A DNA stretch of 64,000 bases from Oidiodendron maius Zn (taxonomy: Eukaryota; Ascomycota; Leotiomycetes; Myxotrichaceae), in NCBI GenBank assembly GCA_000827325.1, contig KN832873.1, forward strand, positions 820,245 through 884,244, in the 5' to 3' direction. The notes under the pieces were generated by a model, which saw only the letters and a list, made by a program, of their open reading frames with translations, was not told where the DNA came from and made no database searches. This document shows positions 44,615 through 57,007 of this stretch, one piece after another. The translations under genes were made by a program, and so were the position numbers. Every line of letters starts with the position of its first letter. The first letter of the stretch is position 1.

Positions 44615-45492
44615 CACGTATTCTAATGCCTGTTAATGACAGCAAGAGATTCTCCTCATCTTGCTCAGTAATTACCTGTCCGCTCAGCTACGGGCATGCT
44701 GTGTACCCAATGTGGGATACCTGACATCCCAGACACCGCTCCCACAGTCAAAGGATCCTCGCTGTAGCCCTCATCCTGCGGCGACTGCTGGTAAGAGGAC
44801 ATCGTGCGTAAGCCAGGAGAGTTTCGGAGCGCGCCGTTTCAATACAACAGCAGCACGAATTGAGCGGCTCCTCGTTTTCCACCCTTAGAGAGCGTCGACG
44901 TGAAACGCGTTGACTTAATGATGCCTCCGCGGCACAGGGCACCACGAGGCGTCTTGCTGCCGTTACAGGCAGCAATGAAGTGATTGTTCAGCTGGTGGTC
45001 GCCACTAGTGTTCGAGCAAATTCGCTGGCAAGGAGGTGCGCGAGAGCTCCAAGCGGCACGATTGTAATAGGGAACGCAGGTTGGGCGTGGTGGAAGGTCT
45101 GCTCTCTTCGGTGTTCTCCTGTTGCTGCTGCCAGCCTTCCATCCTGAGATGGGCGGTCGTGTCTGAGATTCACCATTGCTGTTGTTCTGCTTAGTAATAA
45201 GCTCTCTGCCTCGGATCTTGGGTGTCGAGGCCCTGCTTTCGGGCGACATTATGTAACTATTGTCACATCCACTTCTTGCCTTTATGCCTCAGGCCACAGA
45301 ACCCTGGATAAGATTAGTTAGTGCGTCGGCTGCATGCCAGACTGCTCCTGTCTCAAAGGACGACCACAACATAGGAGACCCGAACTCTCCCCTCCTCACG
45401 CCACCCACGCACTTCTCCACCCTAAATATCCTAATCGCCAGACATAGATCGTGTGGTTTGATGCCGAACCACGCTTCCACGATTTATTGCTC
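44615..45492. promoter_or_regulatory. Divergent region between F-box and CDC24 genes
   Basis: An 878-bp gap between divergent starts. It contains the uncertain open frame 44839-45249 and presumably both promoters. Confidence 0.45.
44839..45249 (-). CDS. Hypothetical 136-residue open frame, or upstream exon of the F-box gene
   Basis: Open frame from an ATG, MSPESRASTPKIRGRELI, rich in Ser, Arg and Pro, with no recognised domain. It lies on the same strand as, and 225 bp upstream of, the F-box/WD40 start. The first about 45 residues look like a disordered N-terminus with Ser-Pro sites; the rest is less protein-like. It may encode part of a longer F-box protein through an intron, be an independent small gene, or be chance. 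I do not recognise it. Confidence 0.25.
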   Translation of the reverse strand: MSPESRASTPKIRGRELITKQNNSNGESQTRPPISGWKAGSSNRRTPKRADLPPRPTCVPYYNRAAWSSRAPPCQRICSNTSGDHQLNNHFIAACNGSKTPRGALCRGGIIKSTRFTSTLSKGGKRGAAQFVLLLY

Positions 45493-48400
45493 ATGTCATC
45501 TGGCGCCGGCGCCATCCCCATGGCTCATCCTCACGGTCCGCTCATCAGAACCAATACGGCGCCTGTCTACCCCACCAGAAACACAACTACCGGTCTCCCT
45601 GGCCTCAGCCAGACCATGAGCCATGCTTCTCGATCCTCCCAGATGTCCGGCTCGACGGCATATGCATCCTCCTCCTCGACGTCACTCTCCTCCATGACCA
45701 GTTCGGCAACTCTGGTCGCCCCCGCGAATGGTGGGCCCGTGGTTGCGACGAACAATATCATCAACCAGCGCGCCGATGCATCGAGGTCTCTCTACCAGAT
45801 ATGCGTTAATTTGAAACAGAGGCTGGCGCAGGTGCCTGGATTTGATGCACATCTTAACGATGCATATGACGAGGATGAAGGGGATGATATGGACCCCGTG
45901 TCGTCGCTATGGCGGTGTCTGCGGAAAGGCACGCCTCTGATGACTATATACAATGCTCTCCAGCCTGCAGAGCCATTGCAGATGGACGAAGCGCAAGCAG
46001 CAAAGAACCCCAAGAAACCAGCCTTCAAGTTTGTGGAAGCATGTTTAAAGGACTTAAAACTGCCTCCTGGAGAATGTTTTACGCTATCAGATCTGTTTGG
46101 CGATGATACCACTGGCTTTGTCAAGGTATGTAGAACCCACATTTGCCTCTTGAGAGCTTCAGTCATGGCCTGGATTTCACCGTATTCTTTGGCCAAAGAG
46201 ATAGCGCTGGTTCTATTTCATAGTTGGCCTTAAACTGTTTCACTTTGCTCACTAAGTCACTCAGGTCACACAAGTCATAAATTTTGTCCTCGATAATGCC
46301 GAAAAAAGAGGCCTTCTCTTGACCTCGGGAAAAGAAGATGCCGCGCCGGTGGCAACACCAGGTTCACAAATGAGTTACCGCGACCATGTAGTTCGTGAGC
46401 TTGTAGACACTGAGCGCAAATATGTCCAAGACCTCGAAAACCTCCACGAGCTGAAGAAGAAAATAGAACAGAAGGGCGTTATTCCAGGCGACACAGTGCA
46501 CGATATCTTTCTCAATATCAACGCTATTTTAGATTTTCAACGGAGATTTCTCATTAAGATTGAAACGACTAATTCTCAGCCACCTGATCGCCAAGAGTGG
46601 GGCTTACCATTCGCGAATTACGAGGAAGCATTTGGCATATATCAGCCTTTCATTGCAAATCAGCGAAAGGCAGCAGATATTGCCAAGCGAGAGTTTGATA
46701 AGATTGTGTTAGCCGATCATCCCGTCGTGGTTGATTTCAACACGCTGGATGGGTTTTTATTGAAGCCGATGCAAAGACTCGTCAAATATCCGCTGCTACT
46801 CAAGGTATATCTTTATACGTATATTATATTCAATCTTGGTTAGCTGACGCCACCTAGGATCTACGTGATAAGACCGGCGCAGACGAAGAGACGAAGTTGG
46901 ATTTAACCGCAGGAATCGAAGCTTCTAACCGAGTGCTTCGGCAAGCTAATGAAGCTGTTGATCGCGAGTTGAGAAGCGAAGCTTTAACAGATCTGATCCA
47001 ACGTGTTGATGACTGGAAGAATCATCGAGTCGACCAGTTTGGCGACTTGCTACTACAGGGGCATTTCCCAGTTGTCACAGGGAAGAGTGATATTCAGAAA
47101 GAAGTATGGAACCCTTTCATCTTATCGCCGAGCTACCTTCCATCAATCTGAGTATCAGGAAGTGGGGTCAAAGTGCTAGGCGCTTTGGTTCATTTATCTT
47201 CACCCAGAGTGCCTCTGCGGAACAAAATATAGGTTCCAATATGGAGCTCGTTCCAGTTGATGCACACAAACAGCTACCAAGTCAGGGGTTGTTTATTGGC
47301 GGTGATGATACTCAGTACTCTCTACTCCTATAATCAATATCTGCGGATTTATTAGAATCAAGCTAACGGCAGGGGCTTCACCTGCCCATATTCTGAACAG
47401 TATACAATATATCTTTTTGAGCGCATTCTTCTGTGCTGCAAAGAATTCAATCCGAACAAGTCGAAGGATAGACTTATGGGCACTCAGAAGGATAAAAAGG
47501 ACAAGAAGGACAAGAAAGAGCCGAATAAGAATGCAAGATTACAGCTCAAAGGTCGCATATTCATGACGAATGTTACAGAAGTTGTCTCCCTCGGAAAGCA
47601 AGGTAATCTATTCTACATCTGGCTAGTAATACTTGAAACTCACACTCATAAAGGCTCGTACACGATTCAAATATTTTGGAAAGGTGATCCTGGCGTTGAG
47701 AATTTCATTATCCGCTTTTCTAACGAAGAAACTATGAATAAGTGGTATGCGGGTGTGGATACTCAACGGAAGGCGCACATCATTTCTGCGCTTCAAGATG
47801 GTGCAAACAACCCAGCAGTAGACTTCGCATGGATGCGTGATCAAGGTGGTACAATGTCGAACCCTTACGCTCAACAAGATGACGATGATGACGACGACGA
47901 TTATCCGCCCCAGCAAGTCCAACAGACCCAGCAGACATCACCTTATGTTGCCAATGGTGGCATGCCACGAAATGCGTCCAATACAAGTCTACGAGCAAGA
48001 TCCATGACAGGGGAAAGCCAACAGTCACTGGCCGGAATTGCTCGAGCACCTCCCCCACGCTTCCCCATGGGAGCCACCGTGAACCCCCCTCTTAGCTTGC
48101 AAACTGGAATGCCGTCTGCTGGTATGCCATCGCCAAGCCAGCGCGGTGGAGATTCTTATTTCTCACCCGTTGGCGAGTCGCCAGCCTCTTCATCTAGAAC
48201 AAGTACAGCATCCTCAATGTTCCCTTTCCCGCGTCAGGGAACTCCGCAAAGTGGTTGGGAAGACTCCACAAACAGATACACAGCACCTGCAGTGGCACGA
48301 GTACCGTCACGAGATAGTTCAACGCCTTCGAACGCGTACCAAATGAATGGCCGTACTCCCCAACGACCCTCACTTCCCGCAATGGCATCGGGATCATCCC

Positions 48401-49083
48401 ATGGACCTGTCTCACAACAGCGCAGTCGATCTTATAGTACTCCTGATGTAAACGGTCAAAACGGAAACCGGCGACCTCCCACTGCACCTCCTAGTGGACC
48501 TGTTCCTGCTGTTCCTGGAATACCGTCTTATCTGCAGAATTCAGCTTATGATGCCGGTATTCCACGATCTGCCAACGATTCTCCCACCGGTGTTGCCCCC
48601 TTGAGATCAACAACGCAGTCACCAGGAGTTCAGCGAGAACGACAGCAAGTACCATACTCAAATGCTGCACAATATGGCCGACCAAACACTGCGCAGGCTC
48701 CAACTGCTGCACCAGATGCTCGCACAATATCTCCACCTCCTGGGCTTCCTAAAGCTCCGGAAAGCGATTTGGTGCTGCCAACGCAATTGAAGGTGAAAGT
48801 GAATTGTGACGGAAACTACGTGACATTGGTGGTAGCATTCAACATTACGTACCAATCTCTCATTGATCGCATCGATGCGAAAGTGGGCCGGTTCTCCAAC
48901 AATGCTATTTCTCGAGGGACGATGAGACTAAGGTACCGCGACGAAGATGGGGACTTCGTTACTATTGAGTCCGATGACGACATACAAATTGCCTTCCAGG
49001 AATGGCGGGAAGCGCAAAGACAACAATACCACACTGGACTGCTAGGCGAAATTGAATTATTCTGCCTCAGCGTCGACAACTAG
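45493..49083 (+). CDS. cdc24: Cdc24, Cdc42 guanine-nucleotide exchange factor
   Basis: Polarity GEF that activates Cdc42 at the cell cortex. Exons are 45493-46125, 46265-46804, 46858-47103, 47401-47602 and 47654-49083, giving 1,016 residues. Domains in order: a Cdc24-type calponin-homology domain at about 100-240 (SLYQICVNLKQRLAQVPGF); a DH (RhoGEF) domain from about 249 (HVVRELVDTERKYVQDLENL, LKPMQRLVKYPLLLKDL); a PH domain with the join KSDIQKE-YTIYLFERILLCCKE; a long disordered Ser/Pro/Gln region; and a C-terminal PB1 domain (LKVKVNCDGNYVTL, MRLRYRDEDGDFVTIESDDD with the OPCA acidic motif) that binds Bem1. Intron 3 is 297 nt, long for this genome. Intron 4 (47603-47653) is 51 nt without a stop, so retention would keep frame. 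Confidence 0.95.
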
Positions 49084-49608
49084 AATATTTATGAAGGATG
49101 GAAGCCGATCTATTACTCTCCAGATACCTACCAGTATTTATGGGCGGAAGATTATGATTTGATGTTGAGATAATGATATGGGATGCTCTGATCTATACAC
49201 AGGATCATAGGCGTGATTAATTGCTTTTGAAGGGTGTTAACAGGCGCAACTCTACTTCATAATCATGCGCAGTGGCACTACCACCTGCCTTTCTTGGGTT
49301 GAATTGGCGCAAGCATCAATGCATGTGGATGACTGGTGCGATGGGGACATAGCAGATAGATTGCATTTGATATAGGGCTCTAAACCCAATTTTGAAAGAA
49401 GATACTTCAAAGGAACATAATTGTAGTGCTGTGTATTTCATGTCTTCGATCCACTCGACCCTGAATACGGTATATATACGCCATAAAATGCCCAGTTCCT
49501 CGCAGCAAACCTTGCAATGCAGTATTGATACAGTAATCATTGCTCAACCCAAACTCCTTATTTTTCCAATTACACAATCCCCGTTCAAGGTTCAGGCAAA
49601 CCCGAGGC

Positions 49609-50064
49609 TTACTTCCTTTTCCTCGGGCCCACAATATTTGCATACATGCGCGACAAATGATAATTAATCGTGTTCTTCTTTTGAGCTACCGGTCTCTGTA
49701 TTGTGAGTTAGATAGAGTTCCAAATAAATTGCTCCAGGCTTCCGAATCTGCACTGCTCGACCATCGACCAGAGTCCAGGAAAGGGCGATCGGAGAAACCT
49801 ACAGGCGCATCCATACATGTTCTCAACTGATTCTCCAATGCTTGACAACCTGCAATGGTGTGGCCCGAAGATGCCCAGCATGCTGCTATAGTTAGCCCAG
49901 TGCTATGTGAATAGATTGGGCGGAAGGCGGATCATACTGAGAACGGAGGACATGATTGCCAAACATGGATTCGACTCTGACTGATTCGGACGACGGACTT
50001 TGAGCCTTGGAAGGGGTGGCAGCCGCATGGGTTTCAGCTTGGTGGAGGCTCCCTTCGGAGGCAT
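49609..50064 (-). CDS. mrp10: Mitochondrial small ribosomal subunit protein Mrp10 (mS37, CHCH)
   Basis: Exons 50064-49938, 49882-49803 and 49695-49609 give 97 residues, a normal length. The start MPPKGASTKLKPMRLPPLP is typical of fungal Mrp10. It has a twin CX9C fold: the first pair is in NPCLAIMSSVLTCW and the second in AGCQALENQLRTC. The first pair is formed exactly only if the first intron ends at the GCAG acceptor rather than the upstream TAG, which fixes that splice site. The C-terminus KKNTINYHLSRMY is conserved. Known role: component of the mitochondrial ribosome, imported through the Mia40 pathway. Divergent from the nuclear-protein gene, 348 bp between starts. Confidence 0.93.
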
Positions 50065-50412
50065 TTTGGTAATGCGGGGCCGGAAAGAGAGGTAATTCAA
50101 TATACTGAAATTATGAGGTGGTGATACTTGTGTTTTGGACTTGGAGAATCAATGGCATTTACATTTTTTGCGCTATCGCAAATATGGGTTAGTGCATCCC
50201 CGTGCTCCATTTTCCGTGATTCGCTGAGAACTCCGTGTAAACAAACTATACACAGGTACGCCAAAAGTCGAAAGCACAATCATCATTACTATTCGACGCG
50301 AAATCTGTTTGTTATTGCTTCATGTCTACACGAAGTATTTACTTGCTTGAGCTAAGCCACATTGTTTTGGAATTGCGGGCAGGATTACCCAGCAGGTGCT
50401 ATCGCGTTCGCC
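50065..50412. promoter_or_regulatory. Divergent promoter of MRP10 and the basic nuclear protein
   Basis: 348 bp between two opposite starts; AT-rich, no TATA box or repeat was identified. Confidence 0.45.
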
Positions 50413-52959
50413 ATGGAAAACGTGGAACTCCCCTCTCAAGCTCCTGTTGAGCAGAATAATTGGTATTATATAATTTACTTAAGTGCATGCTATATTTATT
50501 TCTTCATACAAACTCTAATGATTTGATATAGGAAAGTGTACCGTGATGCATTTGCACCTCCTCGAGATGTACGCCGGCCAAAGCCATGGGAACGAGCGTC
50601 GGTTCCCGCGTACGCACCCCGCCTTCAAGGCCAGAAGATATGGAAGAAGGCTGGAATTCAAATAAGAAGCGACAAGGAGAACGAAATGGCCCTGTTAGAA
50701 TTGCAGTCCGAAGGCAACGGCGCGAGAAAGAAGCGGAAAGTGTGGACTGCAAAGGAGAATATCAGAGATGCCGCGTGGAAAAGTGTCTCTGGTTTGGAGC
50801 TTTACGCCCAAGGAAAGGACAATGTGGAGGTTACGGGTGGTGATACTGCTGCGAGTGAAGAGCAAGTAGGAGGCAAAAGTGACGTGCTCCGATTCATACC
50901 TCGGAAACGCACTAATACAGATCACGTTATTACGCCCAGGAAACCTCTACGGCAGACATACCTGAACAGCGATGCACAAACATTGGAAGTGGTATCAGAG
51001 GTGACTCTCAGAGAGAAACCTCCCCGACGGAAAAAGTCTATCAGAAGGAGCATTCAGCAATCTACAGGCGCAAAGACAGCAGGCACATCTCTATTCTCCG
51101 CTGGAAATGGAGCTGTGCCGAGCCTCGCAGCGAACATGGATATAAATTCGCATATGGGTGCTATCCAGCAACAGAGAGAAACTACATCTGAAACGATGAT
51201 CACTATTGAGTCTTCGGCTGTAGGCGGTCGACCTGCGGAAGAGGCCGAGTCTGGTCAACCGCTTGTAGCTCAAGGAGTCTTTGGAAATGCTGAAATGAGT
51301 GTGGATAGCGATATGCTATCTACTGCTAAGGATACGGACAGCCCGAAGAAAAGGAAACGATCCAGCATACGCAGACATTCAAGGAGATGTACGAGGAGCT
51401 CTACAACCATGCAAGGCATTACGGAGGAGCCGTCCGCAGAGAATAAATCAATAACTGACAATACGGAGATTGGTTTGCCTACTAATCAAGACTTACGAGA
51501 TAATTTGGAGCAGAAGGTTATATCAGGGGACAATACGGCAAGCGCTGCACATGATATTAGCATCAAAGCATCTGTGGAGGAAACCCAGGGACGCCTCCAA
51601 TTAAGCTCGATCAATGAAGCCGTTGAAAAACAGTCATCTACCGAGGACCGTGTCGTGCAGCCTGCGCCAAGAGAAAGCTTGCAACTAGAGATTCTATCAG
51701 TGAACTCCATTAATATGTTACGACAGACCCAACCTACCAAACTGAGTGCGAACTCATCACCGGATGGACTAGGAAATACTGTAGCTGAAGAGCTAATTCA
51801 ACCGGAGCCGAATAAAGTGCAGATGTCTGCTATTGGAAACGAGACTTTTCCTCAGGCGAGAAAAGCGCTCGAACACGATCAGTCTGAACGAGCAGAGGCG
51901 ATCGCATCACCAGATTCCCCTTCAGACGAAAAGTCTCCAGCGGACCCCTTGTCTGTGTCACATCTCGTCAATGCATCTGTTTATGCGCCGTTTTCTCAAA
52001 CAACTAGTGAGGCCCCAGGGTCTGTCGCAAATCTCGAACCGAGTATGCAAATACCAGCAGAAGGTATATCAACTCTTGAGATCATTAATGTTGCAGCGGA
52101 AGAGCTTCCACAATCACCTTCTGACGACCCGTCGATATCGGAGCCTTCTCAAGCCTTGCCGGAGAGTGCTCCATCATTTAACTACGAGGATGATGATGCC
52201 GACATGCTCCGTAAGTTCCTGACAAGAGTCAAAGCCAATAAAGCGGCCAAAGCAGAGAATGTCACACCGCAAAGAAAAAGATCTCTGCCTCATTCGCCTC
52301 TCCGACTCCCTTTGGGGGAGCTTGATACCAACAATTCGCCATCGCCCCTAAGTCTGAAGCCAAAAGATGAGCTTGAGGCCAGTGACCCGTCACCTTTGCC
52401 AAAGCGCAGAAAGCGACACGAATCAGCCACGGATGCAGAAGACGAGGGAAAGTCGAAGGCAATCAGACGGAGCGGTCGTACAAGACTGCCTGTCAAGTCA
52501 GCCGCTCCGGGCGCGCCAAGCTTGATTCCAGTCCGCAGGTTGGGGAAAGATGGAGATGCAACTGTAACACTGCGAAGTAATGAAGAGAAGGAGCTCGCAG
52601 CACTGACTAGAGTCAACACACGGAAGAACAAAGGCTCTCTGAACCCCACGGAAGTCCTACTTCTGAAGATGGCGGAGAAGACGGACCCCGTACTAAAGCA
52701 GCGGCTCCTGAAGGAGATGTTCGAGGAGAAGAAGAAGGGAAAGAATAGCGAGAAGGGCAAGAGCGTGGCGTGGGCGGAAGAATTGACTCAATTTCAGAGT
52801 GAGAAGGATCATAAGGGTAAGGAGAAGGTGACCGCGGGATCTAGCTCCGAGCTGAAGAAGAGTTCTGTTAGAGTGGGAGCGGCGGTTAGGAACAAGATTG
52901 CCCTTGGCAAACCAGTCAACGGAACTCCTGGTCCTAAGAGGATGAGGGAGCGTATGTGA
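50413..52959 (+). CDS. Large basic, disordered nuclear protein of unknown function
   Basis: Exons 50413-50462 and 50532-52959 give 825 residues. ATG 50413 (MENVELPSQAPVEQNN) joins through a 69-nt intron to KVYRDAFAPPRDVRRPKPWE. Several nuclear-localisation-like clusters occur (ARKKRKVW, KPPRRKKSIRRS, SPKKRKRSSIRRHSRRC, PKRRKRHE). The middle is disordered and acidic-polar. A more conserved C-terminal block follows: SGRTRLPVKS near 645, then SLIPVRRLGKDGDATVTL, ELAALTRVNTRKNKG and a Lys/Glu-rich helix ending in VAWAEELTQFQ. Such a layout fits a chromatin, kinetochore or DNA-replication scaffold, but I do not recognise the family and assign no function. Many SP and TP sites suggest cell-cycle phosphorylation. 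Confidence 0.75.
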
Positions 52960-53477
52960 GGCCGTGAGCGAAATGGATTAATTTTCGTAGGTATTTGTCA
53001 GATACCAGAGCTTTCGTTTGGACATACTGGGTAGGCGTTTTCAAGGCGCAGGAGCATGACCCGGGGGGTTATGATGCTAGCAATACTACGTATGGTTCAG
53101 TATACTACTGTAACAGAAAGCTATTGTAAGGTATCTTCGTGGTACCTCAATTTGAAAATTAACCATGTTCTTCGTGTCCCCTCTTCAGCTCGTCTCAGCT
53201 CGTCTCATCCCCGTCAGCTAATCCTTCCAGAAATGAAATAGGATTCTGAGCTACATGTGACCTCGGCATACGACTTCGACAATCCCACAATTTCCTGAGC
53301 TGGTCTGCACTATTGATCGCCGATGTGCGATATGCTTTTGAGCAGGCTCGCAGATCGTCCGTCGGCGACATGGGCGTTTGACGGGATCTGGAGGTTGTGG
53401 CGGATTCTCTCATGACTACTGACACTATCATTCCGTTCGGTGAAGCTATACTCCGCATTTGACGGACGGACTGCGGT

Positions 53478-53513
53478 CAACAGTAATCAACCGTAATCAA
53501 CAGTAATCAACAG
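53478..53513. repeat. CAACAGTAAT 10-bp direct repeat, 3.6 units
   Basis: Units at 53478, 53488 (one mismatch), 53498 and a partial unit at 53508, in non-coding DNA. Confidence 0.9.
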
Positions 53514-55366
53514 GAAAAAGCAAGCAAGGCTGGGAGGCGGTCTCCATGGGTTCATCCGGGGAGGGCATGAAAGAGGATGAAAAAGAAAAACCACTCAACA
53601 CACGGACAGCAGAAATAGTTTGGCCATGACCGAGGGCGCGCAGGAGCTAATTGGGCAGCCCAAATCCGAGTCCGCGAGGCCGGGTGCGCTAGGTATGCGC
53701 GATGTAACCTGGCCCGCAGGGGCAAGGTGGTGGATTGAATTGAATTAAACTGGAAGAGCCCTGATCTCCGTACAGGAGCTTTGCCGGTCATAGTACTTTG
53801 CACCAGAACATGACGGCGCGGGAGAATGGCCGGAGGGTACGGAGCAGAAAGTACCCGTGGAAAGAGGAGATGGGGCGCATAGAGTAAGACCTGCGTCGAT
53901 CCTACGTTACCTAGCCGGGGAGCGCTGTAGCCACTGTTGAAGGCAGCAATGCGAGTGGAGGATGAGGACCCAAGGAGCTGGACGGCGGGACTGGAGTGCA
54001 GGACAGGGCAGAACGCGAGTAGAGCGCGAGGGAGGATTGGTCCAGGCTGAGTCGTATTCGTGGAAAAGGCGTGGCTCTTCAGGGGGAGGCAGTTGTCATA
54101 GGCATTTTTTAGGCTGTCTGCTCCTCTGTTCTTGGCAAGGAACGGTCCGGAGCTGTAGACTGCGCGGGAAGATACTTCTCCCTTTAGCAGAGGAGGACCC
54201 TCTTGGTGAAATTCGGGCCGCGGGGAAATTGAGAAAGGGTGAGTGACATGAGTATGGCTGAAGGGTTCCTCGGCAGAAGTAGATGCCGTGACTGTCAGCT
54301 GCCAGGCAGGGCCGAGGGGAAGAAGAGGAGGTGTTTGAGGTAAAGCCTTGGAAATCATTCGCTTGGTCGCTTCTCCACTCAGATGCCCTGGCTTGCGTAT
54401 GTGCAGACGTACTGTACTGTGCTTAAGCTCTTGGCAGAGTGGCACCAAGTTAAGCCACAGCCAGGCAGCGGTGCGTGTCGGATCGTCCAGCGCAACGACT
54501 GCCTTGCCATGGAGAGAGCGCCGCAGTCTGGCCCTTCAAGGTAAAATAGTGTCCTTCATTCCATGTGGTGCGGCTGTGTCCGCTAAGGAAAACTCCGGAG
54601 GCGTGCAGCGCGGTTGTAACCCTGAGCTCTGCCATTCCTCCTCGCCGTGGCGGGTGGCCGACAGCGCCAGAAGGGCACAAGGGGAGCACGCTGTCGAAGC
54701 TCGAGGGCCGTTGGATAAGGTGCTTGACCCCCACTGTCGGCTATGATGCCTGCTGCTCCTTTCGTACAGAATCCCTATACGGATGCCGGCAATACAGTTT
54801 GCATCGCAGTTGCAGGGAGATAAACGAGCGGGGATGGGGGGGGGGGAGCAAGAGCATCAATGCAGTGCAGAGATCGTGCCAGCAGCACCAGCTCTTCCCC
54901 TCGTCTCTCACTCTCGCGCCGCGCCACAGATAAAACCGAGCTGAGGATGATCGCCCGGATGAGAGGGGAACGGCCTGAAACGACCAGAGGCGGAGACCTG
55001 GAAGGGAGAATCATTATCTAAACGGATAGGCAAATCGCAGAGGGGCCAAAGGGGACTGGGACTTCCCCGGCTCGCGCCAGAGCACAGGTGTGTGCTCCGT
55101 CAGCATTATCTAAGTACTAATATACGGATGCAGGATAAAAGTTGGTTGGCTAGGAAGACGCTCCCCCACATGTCCCGATAGAGTAGTTTGTGCGATGGAG
55201 CAGTTTGAGCAGTCGCCGCACGAGGAGCGCTGTATTGAGAAGGGGAGATTGATGTGCCTGACCCAAAAGCAGACAATCGTAATAATTCTGACTGTGAGTG
55301 AGGATGATTAAGATCGCGATCAAAAGGCGCAGCATCCCTCGCTAGATCAGATCTGCGTGCGGATTG

Positions 55367-55467
55367 TGGTGGGGGGAGGGAGGGGGGAGGGGAGAGAGCT
55401 GGTGGCGGTTGGTGCGGTTGGTGCGGTGGGCGCGGTGGGCGCGGTGGGCGCGGTTGGTTCGGTGGGC
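55367..55467 (+). repeat. G-rich tract plus 9-bp GCGGTKGGY minisatellite
   Basis: A G-tract (about 55367-55393) with several runs of four or more G is followed by seven 9-bp units from 55405 to 55467, alternating GCGGTTGGT and GCGGTGGGC. The strand is strongly G over C and could form G-quadruplexes. Confidence 0.9.
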
Positions 55468-57007
55468 GGCATGTGTGTGTGTGAGGGAGCAAGTGAGTGA
55501 GTGAGACAATGGCCGATATAGATGCTTCATTCAACCTTGAAGGCCATAATACTGTGCAATGCAATATGCACTCTGCCAATCTCACAACCTGAACCTCGCT
55601 GGCATGTAGCTGTCGTCAGACAAACCTGCGCCTCGCTCTCGCCAAACCAAAGCATGCCTAACCCACAGCTAGTGGGCGGTGATTTGAGTTCTTCAGCGTG
55701 CCTGGTCCCGCTATCTCCAGCTCTCCAGTTCCTCTCCAGCTTGCTCTCTCCCTCTCCAGCTGCTGTGTTTTCTCTTTTCTCGCTCTTGGGGGGTGGGTTA
55801 GAGAGAGAGATGCACGAGTCAGGTGTGTCTCTGTCGCATCCCCGTCTCCTCAGTCCATTTCCGGCCTCTCTCTCTCTCTCTTATCCCTCCCTAGCCAAAC
55901 TGCCCTGTACCCCGGAAACTCAGTGCTTACCTACAGCGTCTGCTGCTGGGAAGCCCCACCGCCGCAGCGCTGAGGAATAACGTCGCCGTGGTGCCGGGTT
56001 GGGCGTAGCATGGAACGTGGAACGTGGAACGTGGGCGGCGAAGCTCGTCCTCTCGATCCTGGCCCCTTCCTGGACGCTCCGGCACTATCAGGCGGAGGTC
56101 ATGTCGAAACGATGCGGTACGAGGGGGGCATCTGGCCATATGGCCCCGCCGGGCTGGGCCATGTACTCTGTACTTACCCAGTCCAGTAGCCGTGGTGTCC
56201 CTCGTACAGGCGGTACACGCCTCCCTACAGTAGCTAGAGGCCGGCGGATTCACACGACACGGCGTGCAGTCCTGCCATTTGTCTATCGGCCCAAGAGTCG
56301 CATCCCAGGGTGATCCAGCCACGGCTGGCCTGGCCCACTTCGTCTTGTTTGGGCGCCATATGGACCTCCGAGGACAAAGTACATAGAGGAGCGGCCGTCC
56401 CACTGCCGGCCTCTTAGGAGAGAGAGGGAAGGAGGGAGGGTAAAAGACAGGCCGTTATAGCTCTTGCTCTCACGTCTGTTCGTGTGTTTGTTGTTCTCTG
56501 CTCTGCTGCTCTCCTGCCGCTTTCTTCTCCTGCTACTATTATCCGACTTCTCTGCTCTTATCTGCCTCTATTACCATTACCTTACAGCGCCTTTTTCGTA
56601 CGAGAAACTCTACTCCTACCTGTCTGCCCCGACTCTTTCCTGCTTCTTTACCCGTCTCTGCCCTGAACGCCTATTGCTCGCTCTTGTTATCCTCCCACTC
56701 CCTCCCATTTCTCCAGGAGCCAGCTTCTCAGCAGCTATATCCTCGAGTTCCACATCCCCTCGCTCGTTTCCGCGCGCCGACACAACCACACTTGATTCCC
56801 CGCAATACCGAGCACCACCACACGCAACTCTCAGACCCTGCGATTCTCACTCGAGCTCTCTCCGGGGTCCAGGTCGATAACTTCGACAACTAATTGTCTG
56901 TTGAAGAGAGTGTGGGAGCTCTCTTCTATAGTTACACCTTCGCCCTTGGTCACTTAAGCGCGCACTTCTTGTCGGCCAGTCCCACCTGCTCCACGTCACC
57001 TCTCGTC

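Larger units (their letters stand above)
52960..57007. other. 4-kb gene-poor region upstream of the small CxxC protein
   Basis: No gene is supported. It contains a CAACAGTAAT direct repeat, a 9-bp GC-rich minisatellite with a flanking G tract, and long pyrimidine-rich blocks (55.7-55.9 and 56.4-56.8 kb). An open frame on the minus strand covering 53552-54448 has no ATG near its start and no domain. The CT-rich blocks may be promoter or a long 5' leader of the gene at 57008. Confidence 0.5.

Noticed and set aside
53552-54448. Minus-strand open frame of 298 codons
   Set aside because: The frame has no ATG at its start, the translation has no domain, and the GC-rich region is open in several frames at once.
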